From the NCBI GenBank assembly GCA_039679375.1, contig JBDKVA010000102.1, positions 1-64,000 of the forward strand: 64,000 nt of DNA, read 5' to 3'. Source of the DNA: JBDKVA01 sp039679375 (lineage in GTDB: Bacteria > Bacillota > Clostridia > Acetivibrionales > DTU013). Both the position numbers and the translations under genes were made by a program. Each line of letters begins with the position of its first letter. Within the stretch, counting starts at the first letter, position 1. A model generated the notes under the pieces. The model searched no databases. It was not told the origin of the DNA and was given only the letters and a program-made list of their open reading frames with translations. Of this stretch, positions 33,001 to 41,588 are shown in pieces.

Positions 33001-35904
33001 CTGGTCAGTGTTGTTTGTGACCGAATAGGAACTGTCGTACCACTGGGTGGTTTGCCTACCGCTGCTGTCGGTGATGACGGTCTTACCGCTCAGGTTGTCA
33101 TAGGCATATGTGTGAGCATTCCCATAGGCATCGGTAGTCTGGCTTACCTTATGCTGGTTGTCGCCGGGGGTGTGGTCGTATATTACCTGCTCTACCAGCT
33201 TTGCATAATGGTCTCTGATTTCGCAAAGATATCCCTCTGCGTCATATGAATACCGGGTAGTGCCGCCCATGGGGTCTATTGCTCTTGCGAGCCGGCCATT
33301 TTCGTATTCATACGTCACTGTTCTGCCTGCCGGGTCGGTTATGGTTTTAATATTTCCATTTTCATATATCAGGTTGTAGGTTCTTTCCGCCTGGTCGGTT
33401 ATGGATAGAACTTTTCCAGATGCATCCACATGAATGGTCACAGTATTGCCATTTTTATCCTGCATTTTTGTAAGATAGCCGTCTGTATTAAAGGTATATA
33501 CATACTGATCTTTCGTAGTAAGCAAATGTGTGTCGTCAGCAAGTATCTCAAGTCGGTTGCGCGAATCGTTGGCGGTGTAGGTACCATTGACATTCTTGCT
33601 GAAGGTATATATCCGTCCGTCCGGCAGCCGGACCATTTTTATGTTTTGGCAGTTTTCGTAATCCGCAACACTGCCTTCAAACCCGAATACCCAGCCTTTC
33701 CCGAGTGTAGTGCTTTTTTCATCTCTGGAATTGTATGTACGGGTAAAAGCGAGCTCAAACCCGGGAGAGGAGACTGTCATGTCGGTGTATGTCCTGCTGA
33801 AGTTTCCCGTAGGTGCATAGGTTCCGGTTTTGCTGCTGCTTTTGCCGAAATGGGACTGGTAGCGGTAGGACTCGATGAGCTTGCTCCAGACTGGGGTGGT
33901 GTTGAAGGTGTAGCCGGACTCAAAGGGCTTGGTGATGATCAGGGTGTTGAAGCGGGAGTGGTTTGGATCTTCGAAGCTTACTGTTTGCAGATTGCTGCCA
34001 CTTAGGATTACTCTATGGGTGCCTGTAGCTTTGAAGTTGTATATTGATTCAGAACTAACATAATATTTCTGTGTAAAGTCACCCTTTACTTCCAGCGTCC
34101 CTGCTGTTAAATATGAAGAATGGCTTTGGTATGATTGCATAACGAAGCTTCCGCCTACAGAAATATAGTCTGCTTCATTTGTCATTTGCAGATATCCGTT
34201 GCTTCCTGAATATGTGACTGTACCTTCACCATCTATGTTCTCACTCTGTATCCGGTAGTCTCCGATTACCTCCAGCCTGCCCCCATTTATCTTCATTGTC
34301 CCGCTTGACTGCACAACTATGCTTTTGACCTCAAGTTTATACCCATTTAAATCAAGTGTGCTGCTTTTTATATATAGGTTCCCGTCTACTACTTCGTTTT
34401 CATTTAACTTCCAATTCATATTATTTAAAGTTATTGTTGGTAGCATATATCCATTAGTTATCAATGTGTTGACGGGTAAAGAACCTGGTATGCTCAGCCC
34501 AGTCCCTTGTACTTTCTGTATTTCTAATATATTAAAAAATGAGCGCCCCGGATATTCAAAATTTATCGTCTGTAGGCTACTGCCGCTAAGAATAACTCTA
34601 TGGGTGCCTGTAGCTTTGAAGTTGTATATTGATTCAGAACTAACATAATATTTCTGTGTAAAGTCACCCTTTACTTCCAGCGTCCCTGTTGTTAAATATG
34701 AAGAATGGCTTTGGTATGATTGCATAACGAAGCTTCCGCCTACAGAAATATAGTCTGCTTCATTTGTCATTTGCAGATATCCGTTGCTTCCTGAATATGT
34801 AACTATACCTTGATTATCTATGTTCTCACTCTGTATCCTGTAATCTCCGCTTACCTCCAGCCTGCCTCCGTTTATCTTCATCGTCCCGCCTGACTGGATC
34901 AGCTTCCCATATATAGTCATCTTGTGTCCGGCTAAATCAAGCGTTCCTCCGGTCAAATATACATCGCCATAGGCTCTGTCTTCCGTAAGCGTCTGATTGC
35001 CGCTGATATATGCAGGATCCATAGGGGCAAGAATCGTATACACCGCCTCCGCTATATCCGAATCAGCCATGCCATCCTTTACAGCAACGGCCTTAATGGT
35101 GCAGGTGCCCGCCACCGTTATGGGCTCCGCATACTCCGCTGACAAAGCTGAAGGCGTTGTACCGTCTGTCGTATAATATATCGCCGCTCCGCTGGTGCTG
35201 CAGGATATTGTCACGAGCTGGCTTTCTATATACGTGCCTGATGCGGGGGTAAAAACAGGCGTGTCAGCCTTTTCCTCCAACACAGAAGCGGCGGTTTTCA
35301 TGCCTGAGTTCCGCAAACCGTTTTCTATCGTCTCGGTGCCGCTTATTCCGGTAGTACCTGCCGCCATTGCCGCCACTGTTTGTTCTCCTGGCTCTACTGG
35401 TGTTGTCTGCATTATTCTACCTGGTGCCTCATCGCTTGCATGTTTTACAGCGACACCGTCAGACACTTCTTCGGATCCGATGCCGGTATCCTCCGCTCCG
35501 GCTAGCTCCCCAGTGTCGCCGTCATTTGCCGAATGTGAAGAAATTACGGCTTTTCTGTCCGCCATCTCCTCTATACTGGGATCCATCGTGTTTACAGCAA
35601 CCGCCCCGGCATTAACAGGCTCAGGCTCGACATTAGTATTAGCTGCCGGCATACAAGCAGAAGCAATATTCGTTTCCGTCGCGGCTGCTTTTTCCTCCGC
35701 TATCCGGCCACCGGCGTCAGTTACCGGCACAGTCCCTGTTTCCGTTTGCAATCTATTACCCACGTCCGCTGTCCGGCTATATTGCGATATTTTCTCCAAC
35801 GTTACTGCTTTTGCTTCGCCGCCGAATCCAGTTAGGGATATAGTCCCTGAGAAAAGAACAACACACAACAATACAGAAATGTGCTTTTTTAAGCTGTAAA
35901 ACAT
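27094..35904 (-). CDS. Secreted RHS/YD-repeat polymorphic toxin with PIN-like C-terminal domain
   Basis: 2936 residues from the ATG at 35904 (GGAGGGG upstream; the open frame continues to 36066). Order: signal peptide (1-34), low-complexity Ala/Thr/Glu linker (about 35-210), chitobiase-type FN3 domain (about 213-285, with YYTTDGTTPS), two copies of a beta-rich unit (DNA repeat 34010/34595), DUF6531 (about 700-775), then roughly 1700 residues of YD repeats, and the RHS core end YYLNARMYDPATARFLQEDT (about 2510). A 380-residue variable tail ends in a domain with acidic residues at D2807 (NIDTGTA), E2843 (VGEF), D2891 (ANDK) and D2909 (TSDAKF), the PIN-nuclease pattern. The shell encapsulates and delivers the toxin. 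Confidence 0.88.
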   Translation of the reverse strand: MFYSLKKHISVLLCVVLFSGTISLTGFGGEAKAVTLEKISQYSRTADVGNRLQTETGTVPVTDAGGRIAEEKAAATETNIASACMPAANTNVEPEPVNAGAVAVNTMDPSIEEMADRKAVISSHSANDGDTGELAGAEDTGIGSEEVSDGVAVKHASDEAPGRIMQTTPVEPGEQTVAAMAAGTTGISGTETIENGLRNSGMKTAASVLEEKADTPVFTPASGTYIESQLVTISCSTSGAAIYYTTDGTTPSALSAEYAEPITVAGTCTIKAVAVKDGMADSDIAEAVYTILAPMDPAYISGNQTLTEDRAYGDVYLTGGTLDLAGHKMTIYGKLIQSGGTMKINGGRLEVSGDYRIQSENIDNQGIVTYSGSNGYLQMTNEADYISVGGSFVMQSYQSHSSYLTTGTLEVKGDFTQKYYVSSESIYNFKATGTHRVILSGSSLQTINFEYPGRSFFNILEIQKVQGTGLSIPGSLPVNTLITNGYMLPTITLNNMNWKLNENEVVDGNLYIKSSTLDLNGYKLEVKSIVVQSSGTMKINGGRLEVIGDYRIQSENIDGEGTVTYSGSNGYLQMTNEADYISVGGSFVMQSYQSHSSYLTAGTLEVKGDFTQKYYVSSESIYNFKATGTHRVILSGSNLQTVSFEDPNHSRFNTLIITKPFESGYTFNTTPVWSKLIESYRYQSHFGKSSSKTGTYAPTGNFSRTYTDMTVSSPGFELAFTRTYNSRDEKSTTLGKGWVFGFEGSVADYENCQNIKMVRLPDGRIYTFSKNVNGTYTANDSRNRLEILADDTHLLTTKDQYVYTFNTDGYLTKMQDKNGNTVTIHVDASGKVLSITDQAERTYNLIYENGNIKTITDPAGRTVTYEYENGRLARAIDPMGGTTRYSYDAEGYLCEIRDHYAKLVEQVIYDHTPGDNQHKVSQTTDAYGNAHTYAYDNLSGKTVITDSSGRQTTQWYDSSYSVTNNTDQEGKATLVEYFKDGNGVNKYWEEKSVTDRNGNKTQYQRDASGNITQITNPDSSTKTMTYDSRNNLISEKDEQGKCTFYIYDVDMKNLLKKAQPLNGTDIYTEGCDELLFAITLYTYYTDTECQQLGYKARGLLKNMTDPEEDITNYTYYPDGNVKTVSDPETGLLTTYEYNSIGWKTAGVSPMGYRTEYTYDPCGRLERAILHGGETTRTTYDMTGRKTKEVSPNLYDSSLDNITGHTYSGNHGYRYTYYDNGKINTETDSENNTYTYTYDIYGNKLTEVNPDGGVYRYEYDVMNRIQKVFFKGSASSDEIILEEYSYEILSGGKTKRTHTLYLNDTETAVTVCTYDYAGREITKQNPDGAIQSTAYYANGTVSTTTDARGSVTYYKYDGQNRLNEQWTPVGASLYAYKKITYDKIGRQKQVKLGKELVSLYSVPAAFAVTAYDYYRNGNVKSVTDGEGRRKEYRYDSDGYVSAEETYTTPTEKNTVEYINNHLGKPVQKKVHVRKGDISGYNFDNDEDLILVTAFTYDKNGNLKTQTDPGNVTITFTYDQMNRTTGTNVPGTDESGSPVNITTATEYNWEGNIVYEWDANGNMTSYIYDSRGFPETVTDAESGTTGYWYDRAGRKLAEVAPANYDAAKDLSQMNRTQFAYDKTGRVITQTQTYCDTATQQWVSYISGAYKYNANGNVIKELDALGYEAGTGATPQDKINTGHGTEYTYDLANRPITVKDPVSGQRGLSYTVKYGYDALGRKISETDAKGAIKAYYYDDAGNLLQATIRKTLSDPEKLMETNTYDLTGNLITGSDGNGNTTVYEYTALGKVRRTVYPGDTTIPSNTVTFQYDNVGNLITQQDSLGTADEYTYDAQGRVLSHTQKKQDGTQSITTSMAYDKNGNIRFETDGNGNTTQKSYDDLNRLKTVSVTVSGIVQTTGYEYDANGNVLEETDLRGNKKVFVYDPLNRLVEKKDAYGVSIEKIEYNHNNAQIKSIDALGNLTQYEYDRNNRLLKTIDPLGHEASQTYDNVGNIGTKKDGRNNTTTYTYDEYNRLISVKNAKNETTQYTYDANGNLLTQSDGKGNVTTYEYNAANKAIRKINNGGRTGQTGSYTYDNARVEAYTYYADGSLATKTDRNGNTSNYVYDCHGRLVSGTAGGVSITYTYDGNGNQLTMADSTGTTVRTYDALNWVLTKAVPNIGTSTYGYDIISGVEAGCIKETATDPKGNVTEKVYDKAGRLWKVSADGQITTYEYYANGSRKNVIYPGGAREDYTYYNDGLLWTLTNKNSDGTVLDSYSYEYDAAHNQTQKTDGKGITTYTYDALNRLLTVTEPAGKCTTYAYDAAGNRISETTVLGANTTATTYTYNNQNCLTGTTTKLNNITTEALAYGYDNNGNTLTVTKTPYIGGVAQPVQVTVHAYDLRNQLISTQTPESSSISNTYNGEGLRVSKSVNGVLTRYLYEYDKVVLELDGSGNQSARNVYGTNLLMRSADGTTYYYMYNGHADVTALIKPDGTIAATYYYDSFGSITDTTGYASNSITFAGYQYDSETGLYYLNARMYDPATARFLQEDTYTGNPNDPLSLNLYTYCSNNPLIYWDYSGHAAGDWWDFASNIKAAWRSFTSDDLAEDLQTIRENNKEGSFGRVVGTVIGENVLKTKIGYEALGSKENREEAFEIINISGSTTDKIIAHLANGSANYVAKPILKAAAVPFNAAYTGAKYAGRVENPLMWITKGLEGTAKGIAGGIANIPTEEYQTNFNKDWLTSGFTGALSDNRPQVREYFNKYPYIEAAINGTADGILSAGMAGFGKAGTTEPQPVIRSYAKSAQIKSNKGNVKLGTGASEAKYVNIDTGTANAFVSDGSPIRGQLKSFVNGKQMVMTDTAVGEFKNIVNGIAGPLEQARAQRFLNRVKIIPDNPTARASSLKITGSVGANDKIIFGTADNMGITTMTSDAKFLRGSQAQGVDFDAFLHDPVPLTKR
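34010..34225 (-). repeat. Intragenic direct repeat, copy 1
   Basis: About 216 bases nearly identical to 34595-34810 (period 585 bases, only a few differences), inside the RHS gene. Encodes a beta-rich unit including YLQMTNEADYISVGGSFVMQ. Recent duplication or ongoing gene conversion keeps the copies alike while the sequence between them has diverged. Confidence 0.9.
34595..34810 (-). repeat. Intragenic direct repeat, copy 2
   Basis: Second copy of the 216-base repeat at 34010-34225 in the same orientation and frame. Recombination between them would delete exactly 195 codons without a frameshift. Confidence 0.9.
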
Positions 35905-36267
35905 AATACCCCTCCAATGCCCTCGCAATACCTGATGCGCAAAAACAACATACAGGTTTGCAGAGTCCGTATTTCCTGAAAGCTTTATTTTGATTTGCAA
36001 TATGTTTAGAAGTCCGATTGGCAGTATATATAAGATGCGTTTATTGCCCAATATTTTACATATCAATTTTATATTACCATAAACATTATCCGGGATGAAT
36101 AGTAAAACAGATGGATAATTTGTATAATCTTACAGTCCTATTGTCTGCCGGGACCGGCATGTTTATAAAGGCGTGCTGATAAATAAAAGTGAATTTAGCC
36201 GGCCCTTATATGACTCGCAGAAAATTCGACAAAATATTTCAATCCGTATTAGTATAATTTTAATGGA
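35905..36267. other. Intergenic region between divergent RHS and Ig-like genes
   Basis: 363 bases, AT-rich, must hold divergent promoters. A TATAAT lies at about 36253 before the Ig-like gene, without a well-spaced -35. The short GC-rich dyad CCGGGACCGG occurs near 36150. No ORF or RNA recognised. Confidence 0.45.
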
Positions 36268-37260
36268 GTGCCGGTAAAAATCACAAGATGGGATGGATTT
36301 TCATTGAATAAGAGAAGCGCAGGCATATTTCCTCTTAGAAGAAAACTATTTTTGCTCATTGCCATTTTATGCGTAATGGCCGCAAGCGTGGCTGCATATT
36401 TGATGAGTGTTGATAATAATGCTTCTTCGGGTAGCCTCGAGCTTATTCTAAATGAAAATGAAATAGAATTTGTTGAAGAACTTCCTGACGCTGAATTTTA
36501 TGCGGGAGCCAGGCAATTATTTAGTTATTCAACACAAGATATACTTGATCCATCAAGCGTAGCCTGGTCTACAAACGACAGCATGATCGCGGAGATTAAG
36601 GACAATGGCGCTATTATCCCGAAATCGGCAGGAACGGTAACAATAACGGGGGAATATAACGGTTTCAAAGCTAGTTCCACAGTTCATATCAAAAAGGGAG
36701 AAATCATTGATTTAAGTATAACAGAAAAGAATATGACCCTGGCTCATTCTTTATATGAAAAAGGCTCGCAGAATCCATATGAGCTGGTACTTTTTGCCAC
36801 AACTACGGCAGGCAATCAGTATGATATAACCTATAACGGCGATGTTGTCTGGAAGTCGGATGATGCAAATATTGCAACCATTGAAAGTGGATATGTTTTT
36901 TCACTCAACCCAGGGAAAGTTAATATGACTGCATCCTTTAAAGGACTGACAACGGAAACAGAAATTAATTTTGTTGATAGCAAAATCATTAACATTAGAT
37001 TCAATGAAAAGGCTATTAAGCTGGAAGATATCAATGTTTCTCAAGAGATCGAGTTACTTGCCGATTTTGACGACGGATCATCAACAGACATATCAAAATA
37101 CGCAACCTGGGAATCACAAAATCCGGATGTCGCTATTGTCAACGGAGGGATGCTGATTTCAAAAGGAGAAGGAGTAGCAAAAATTACTGCTAAATATGGG
37201 GAACATAATTGTTCAATTGAAGTAACAGTTAAAAAATCACAGGAATATACTTCCGAATGA
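36268..37260 (+). CDS. Membrane-anchored protein with bacterial Ig-like (Big_2) domains
   Basis: 330 residues from a GTG at 36268; a TTG at 36304 with GGATGGA upstream is an alternative start that would remove 12 residues. Membrane segment about residues 26-45 (KLFLLIAILCVMAASVAAYL), then three Big_2-type repeats of about 80-90 residues, each with the W(S/K/E)-x-(N/D)-(D/P)...A.I..G pattern (VAWSTNDSMIAEIKDNGAII, VVWKSDDANIATIESGYVF, ATWESQNPDVAIVNGGML). Extracellular, probably surface structural or adhesive. Divergent from the RHS gene and convergent with addA; no clear functional link. Confidence 0.75.
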   Translation: MPVKITRWDGFSLNKRSAGIFPLRRKLFLLIAILCVMAASVAAYLMSVDNNASSGSLELILNENEIEFVEELPDAEFYAGARQLFSYSTQDILDPSSVAWSTNDSMIAEIKDNGAIIPKSAGTVTITGEYNGFKASSTVHIKKGEIIDLSITEKNMTLAHSLYEKGSQNPYELVLFATTTAGNQYDITYNGDVVWKSDDANIATIESGYVFSLNPGKVNMTASFKGLTTETEINFVDSKIINIRFNEKAIKLEDINVSQEIELLADFDDGSSTDISKYATWESQNPDVAIVNGGMLISKGEGVAKITAKYGEHNCSIEVTVKKSQEYTSE

Positions 37261-37274
37261 AGAATTTTCCCATG

Positions 37275-37301
37275 CAGCAAAATCAAATATAAATTTTGCT
37301 G
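37275..37301. terminator. Hairpin between convergent Ig-like and addA genes
   Basis: CAGCAAAAT, nine-base loop, ATTTTGCTG: perfect 9-bp arms between the two stop codons. No long T run beyond the stem, so efficiency is uncertain. Confidence 0.4.
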
Positions 37302-37312
37302 GAGAAATAGGT

Positions 37313-40300
37313 TCAGCATTTCAACAATTCGCCGGTGTGGAACAGATACAGGTATTTTTCCGTTACCTTCCTGCCTGTTATCTTCTCAAGGGCTCTGGTA
37401 TAGTAGTCCAATTGAATTCTGTAGCGCTCTCTTATCCGTTCGGCACCTCCCGCAAGGACATAATCTGTTTTGTAATCCAGCAGCACAAGGCCGTTATCCG
37501 CCTCGAACCAGCAGTCAATGACGCCTTGCAGCAGCATGGTTTCATTTCCATAAAGATCATCCGGCAATTCTTTGTATATCTCCGTGCACTTGATTTCAAT
37601 GTTGAAAGCAGTTTCCCTATGTACAGAAGCTGCATTCAGCATGCGTTTTCCCAATGCGGTGCCGAAAAATACGCTTATTGCTTTTATGTCAACAGTCTCG
37701 GCCTCCTCAGCGGTCAGCTGCTCATCGGCAACCATGGAGCTCAGCTGCGATTGAAGCTCGTTATTTAATGCATTGTTTATGGATTGTCCCGGAAGCGACA
37801 CGGCGGGGGCTCCGGCTGTCAGTCTTTTCAGGTCAATATGCTGCATGACGAAATGCATTACTGTTCCTTTTCTTGCCGCGCCCAAACCTTTTTTGGGCTC
37901 CATGAACAGAGGTCGTTCGACCATGGGTTGCGTAAATGGCATTGCCGCTTCTTCCGATAGCCCCTCGCCTTCAAACCGTCTTTTGAGCTCAGTGACGGAC
38001 AGCTTTGCCGGCATGGTGGATAGCGTCCTGTACGGATATTGCCATTCCAGCCTCCGGATAAGCTGTTCCGAGTCATATCCGGATGAATCCGCAATAGCCG
38101 CTGTCCCGTCATGTTCTGCATCCTCCTCCAGCCATTGCCTTATGTTTTCATTTGCAGCTTCCGCTTCCCTGCCGGCTGCCGCTGCGCCCGCACCCCAAAG
38201 CTTTACCTCCCAACGGGATCGCTCCTCCTGCATCAGCGCAATATTTCCGCAAGGCGCTGCAGCCAGTCTTACCGGCTCAGCGGACTCATGCCTTGCTACC
38301 GCCGGGCCAAGCCAGTCCAGGTAGGTAGAAGCCTGCTGCATGTCGTATTGCGGGAGCTTTTCATCCTTCGTATCCGCGATGGAACACCATTTGGCGCAAT
38401 TTTTAGCAATACCCCTTACACATCCTGTTATGATCAGCTTCTCTTTCGCTCTTGTGAAAGCGACATAGAGTATACGCATTTCTTCTGAAAGCGTCTCCAG
38501 TCTCAGTTTCTGCCTGATGGCAGACTTAGGCAGCGTCAGTGTGATCGTTCTTTTCTCCAGGTCAACCAGATCAGGGCCGAAGCCCAGATCCTGATGCAGC
38601 AGGATGCTTGCATTGAGGTCGCGCATGTTGAATTTCTTACCGCAGCCAGCCACAATGACAACAGGGAACTCCAGACCTTTACTCTTATGGATGCTCATGA
38701 TGCGAACCACATTATCGTTTTCACCTAGGATTTTGGCGCTTCCCATATCCCCTCCGCCGCTTCTCAGCTTTCCAATAAAGTTAATGAAGTTGAACAACCC
38801 CTTATAGCTGGTCTCCTCATACTGCCTTGCCCTCTCAAAAAGCATGCGAAGGTTGGCCTGGCGTTCGGAGCCTCCGGGCAGGACGCCTGCATAGCTATAG
38901 TAGCCTGTATCAATGAGCAGCTTCCACACCAGCTCATCTGTCGGCATGACCTGGGCGTCATTCCTCCATATCTCAAGCTGTTGAAGGAATCTGTCGGTCT
39001 TTTGCTGTCCGTCGTTCGGGCTATCTGCCGCAGTATTTCGAATATCGGAGCCGAATATATTAGCAGTTTTTGAACGTTCCGGATCATCGAAACCGTCATT
39101 GGTATTTGAAAAAGCTTTCATCGCTTCATAAAATGATGCTGAACGGTCGGCAAGCCTGATGTCGGCCAGTTCATCCTCACTGAAATTGCAGATGGGAGAA
39201 CGCAGCACAGCTATGAGCGGAATATCCTGAAGAGGATTATCAATGATTTGCAGAAGGGAAAGCATCGTTTCGACCTCGACCGTCCTGAAATAGCCAAGCC
39301 CCGTATCCGCATAAGCCGGAATGCCCATTGCCGCCAGTTCGTCCGTAAATACATCCGCCCAATTCCTCGTTGCCCTCATCAGTATTACGATATCCATATA
39401 TTCTGCCGGACGGTATCCGGACAATTTTTTGTCGTATACGTTCAAGCCTTCTTTTGACCGGGATACCAGGCTCCGGATCCTCTTTCCGACGATCCGTGCT
39501 TCGGTCTGTATATTGTCAAGCGGCTCTTCGTCGGTTTCACTACTGCTGTCCGGGTCGCTGCAGTTATCGTTTTCCGTATCGGCGTTACTGCCGTTGGCTG
39601 TGTTTGTACTACTGCCGCTTACTAAATGATCGCTGGCTGCAATATCATTTTTTCCAGCATGCTCTGATTTCGTGATTTCCGCATGTATTGCATTATCCTG
39701 CCCTTCGGGTAGTATTTCTGTCTGAGCCGATGTGACGTCGATAATATGAAGCTCAATTGGGCCTCCCACATTACAGCCAGTCTCCGGCTCATTAAATACT
39801 GCGCCGGGGTTGAGGGCTTCTTCATCGGTATAATCCAGTTCTCCAACCAGTGAAGACATGATTTGTTTGAATATAAAATTCACTCCATTGATCACTTCGG
39901 GTCGGCTTCTGAAATTCTTATACAGCTGGATCACCCTGGAATCGTACCCGCTTTCATGCGGATAAGCCGCATATTTCGAAAGGAACAGCTCCGGTCTCGC
40001 CTGCCTGAACCTGTAGATGCTTTGTTTCACATCCCCCACCATGAAAAGATTGTACCGGCCGTCCTGAACGCCCGATACGGTGCCAAGTATCAATTCCTGT
40101 ATCAGATTGCTGTCCTGATACTCATCCACCAGTATCTCCTCATACTTTTCCCTTAGTTCCCTTGCTGCCGCCGTCGGTTGGCCGTTTTCAAGCAGCACCT
40201 TGAGACAGTAGTGCTCCAGGTCGTTGAAATCAAGAAGCCCTTTTTCCTTCTTTTTCTGTAAATAACGGGCGTCAAACTCACAAACCATATCCGACAGGTA

Positions 40301-41479
40301 TTTGAACAATGGGTAGAGCTTCCGGAAGTCTCCGGTGATTTCAGCCTCTGTGGCGTTAAAACCACTTTCGCATAGCTTTTTTAACTTGTCCTTCATCAGG
40401 TTTCTGACTGCCTTGACCTCTTCCTGTGCGTCTTTATCCGCATTTTTGCCGCATCTGGGAAGTCTGGCAGGTTCGAAGGAGGAAAACGCAGCATGGATCG
40501 TGTCCCAGTCGAAAGCTGGTGCAGGCGCGGCGGTTGAGGCTTGGGCGATAACGTAGCTGTCAGGAGCCATAGTATGGGCGGCAGGAGCGGCGGTTTCGTT
40601 AGCCGGGACGGCAACTGCAACCGCGCTATCAATAGAGCAAGCTGTAGCAACGCAATCATCGTCACAGCCCGCAGACCGGCAAAGCTGAAGCAGTTTATCG
40701 AGCTGCCGCAGATCCTCTTCAAGGGCGCCGCAGTACGGCTCCAGGCCCTGCTCCCGGCTTGCCGGCGCGGCTGCTTTCCCAAGCAAGGCCGCAAGGCCTT
40801 GCAGCTCGGCAGCAGCGCTTTTGAGCAGCACACGCGCCCACGGGGTGCTGCTCAAGCAGGCAGAAGCCCCTGTGTTGTAGGCTTCTGCCTGGGCGGCAAG
40901 CCACTGCCCGGGCCAGGGGTAGCTGCTTGTGAAGCGGTGCAGCATCAATACGATTTCGCGCAGCGAGTTGTCATCCCGCCCGCCTCCGTAGCTTTCCACC
41001 AGCTTGAAAAAGTTGCTTTCCGCATCCTCATTCTCATACTTATCTTCAAACAACTCTTCCAGTACATCCTGCTTCATCAGCGTGGCTTCCGTCTCATCCG
41101 CGATGCGGAAAACCGGATCCAGATCGAGGTCTTGGAAATGACTGCGCACAATCTCAAGGCAGAAGGAATGCAAGGTCATAATACTTGCGCGGTCCAGAAG
41201 CGCCATTTGCTTCTGAAGATTGGCGGAAGAAGAATCGGCCTCCAATGCATCCGCAAGTGCGCTTCCGATCCTGTCCCTCATTTCTGTCGCGGCGGCATTC
41301 GTAAATGTAACAACAAGCAGCTTGTCTATATCCACCGGCTTTTCGCCGTCGGTAATTTTCCTTATAATCCTCTCTACCAGGACAGCTGTCTTTCCTGCTC
41401 CGGCAGCCGCAGCAACCAGCAGATTGCAGCCTCTTTGCATTATTGCCTCCAGTTGTTCCCTTGTCCAGTTACCCGCCAT
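37313..41479 (-). CDS. addA: AddA, helicase-nuclease subunit of AddAB
   Basis: 1388 residues from the ATG at 41479 (GGGAGGA upstream). UvrD-type helicase: Walker A VAAAAGAGKTAVLVERI, motif II LVDEYQDSN, motif III MVGDVKQSIYRFRQARPELF, motif VI VAFTRAKEKLIITG; C-terminal RecB-family nuclease with GVIDCWFE and LLDYKTDYV. With AddB it resects double-strand ends to Chi sites for RecA loading. About 150 residues longer than usual because of two low-complexity insertions, Ala/Pro/Cys-rich at about 266-326 and Ser/Asn/Asp-rich at about 586-658. Downstream of addB by 110 bases in one operon. Confidence 0.95.
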   Translation of the reverse strand: MAGNWTREQLEAIMQRGCNLLVAAAAGAGKTAVLVERIIRKITDGEKPVDIDKLLVVTFTNAAATEMRDRIGSALADALEADSSSANLQKQMALLDRASIMTLHSFCLEIVRSHFQDLDLDPVFRIADETEATLMKQDVLEELFEDKYENEDAESNFFKLVESYGGGRDDNSLREIVLMLHRFTSSYPWPGQWLAAQAEAYNTGASACLSSTPWARVLLKSAAAELQGLAALLGKAAAPASREQGLEPYCGALEEDLRQLDKLLQLCRSAGCDDDCVATACSIDSAVAVAVPANETAAPAAHTMAPDSYVIAQASTAAPAPAFDWDTIHAAFSSFEPARLPRCGKNADKDAQEEVKAVRNLMKDKLKKLCESGFNATEAEITGDFRKLYPLFKYLSDMVCEFDARYLQKKKEKGLLDFNDLEHYCLKVLLENGQPTAAARELREKYEEILVDEYQDSNLIQELILGTVSGVQDGRYNLFMVGDVKQSIYRFRQARPELFLSKYAAYPHESGYDSRVIQLYKNFRSRPEVINGVNFIFKQIMSSLVGELDYTDEEALNPGAVFNEPETGCNVGGPIELHIIDVTSAQTEILPEGQDNAIHAEITKSEHAGKNDIAASDHLVSGSSTNTANGSNADTENDNCSDPDSSSETDEEPLDNIQTEARIVGKRIRSLVSRSKEGLNVYDKKLSGYRPAEYMDIVILMRATRNWADVFTDELAAMGIPAYADTGLGYFRTVEVETMLSLLQIIDNPLQDIPLIAVLRSPICNFSEDELADIRLADRSASFYEAMKAFSNTNDGFDDPERSKTANIFGSDIRNTAADSPNDGQQKTDRFLQQLEIWRNDAQVMPTDELVWKLLIDTGYYSYAGVLPGGSERQANLRMLFERARQYEETSYKGLFNFINFIGKLRSGGGDMGSAKILGENDNVVRIMSIHKSKGLEFPVVIVAGCGKKFNMRDLNASILLHQDLGFGPDLVDLEKRTITLTLPKSAIRQKLRLETLSEEMRILYVAFTRAKEKLIITGCVRGIAKNCAKWCSIADTKDEKLPQYDMQQASTYLDWLGPAVARHESAEPVRLAAAPCGNIALMQEERSRWEVKLWGAGAAAAGREAEAANENIRQWLEEDAEHDGTAAIADSSGYDSEQLIRRLEWQYPYRTLSTMPAKLSVTELKRRFEGEGLSEEAAMPFTQPMVERPLFMEPKKGLGAARKGTVMHFVMQHIDLKRLTAGAPAVSLPGQSINNALNNELQSQLSSMVADEQLTAEEAETVDIKAISVFFGTALGKRMLNAASVHRETAFNIEIKCTEIYKELPDDLYGNETMLLQGVIDCWFEADNGLVLLDYKTDYVLAGGAERIRERYRIQLDYYTRALEKITGRKVTEKYLYLFHTGELLKC

Positions 41480-41588
41480 GATATTCCTCCCTGCCGTTAC
41501 CCTAATCAAAAACGAAAGTAATCGAGCCCCTTCAACGGCGCATTTAGTCTAACCAAATCGCCATTTGGAGCAAAACTCCGCTATACGT

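Noticed and set aside
27050..34648. Many 60-190 codon plus-strand ORFs inside the RHS gene
   Set aside because: They are antisense shadows created by the repetitive YD-repeat codons; composition and lack of ribosome sites rule them out.
40541..41521. 326-codon plus-strand ORF antisense to addA
   Set aside because: Lies wholly over conserved AddA helicase motifs; high GC third positions of addA explain the open frame.
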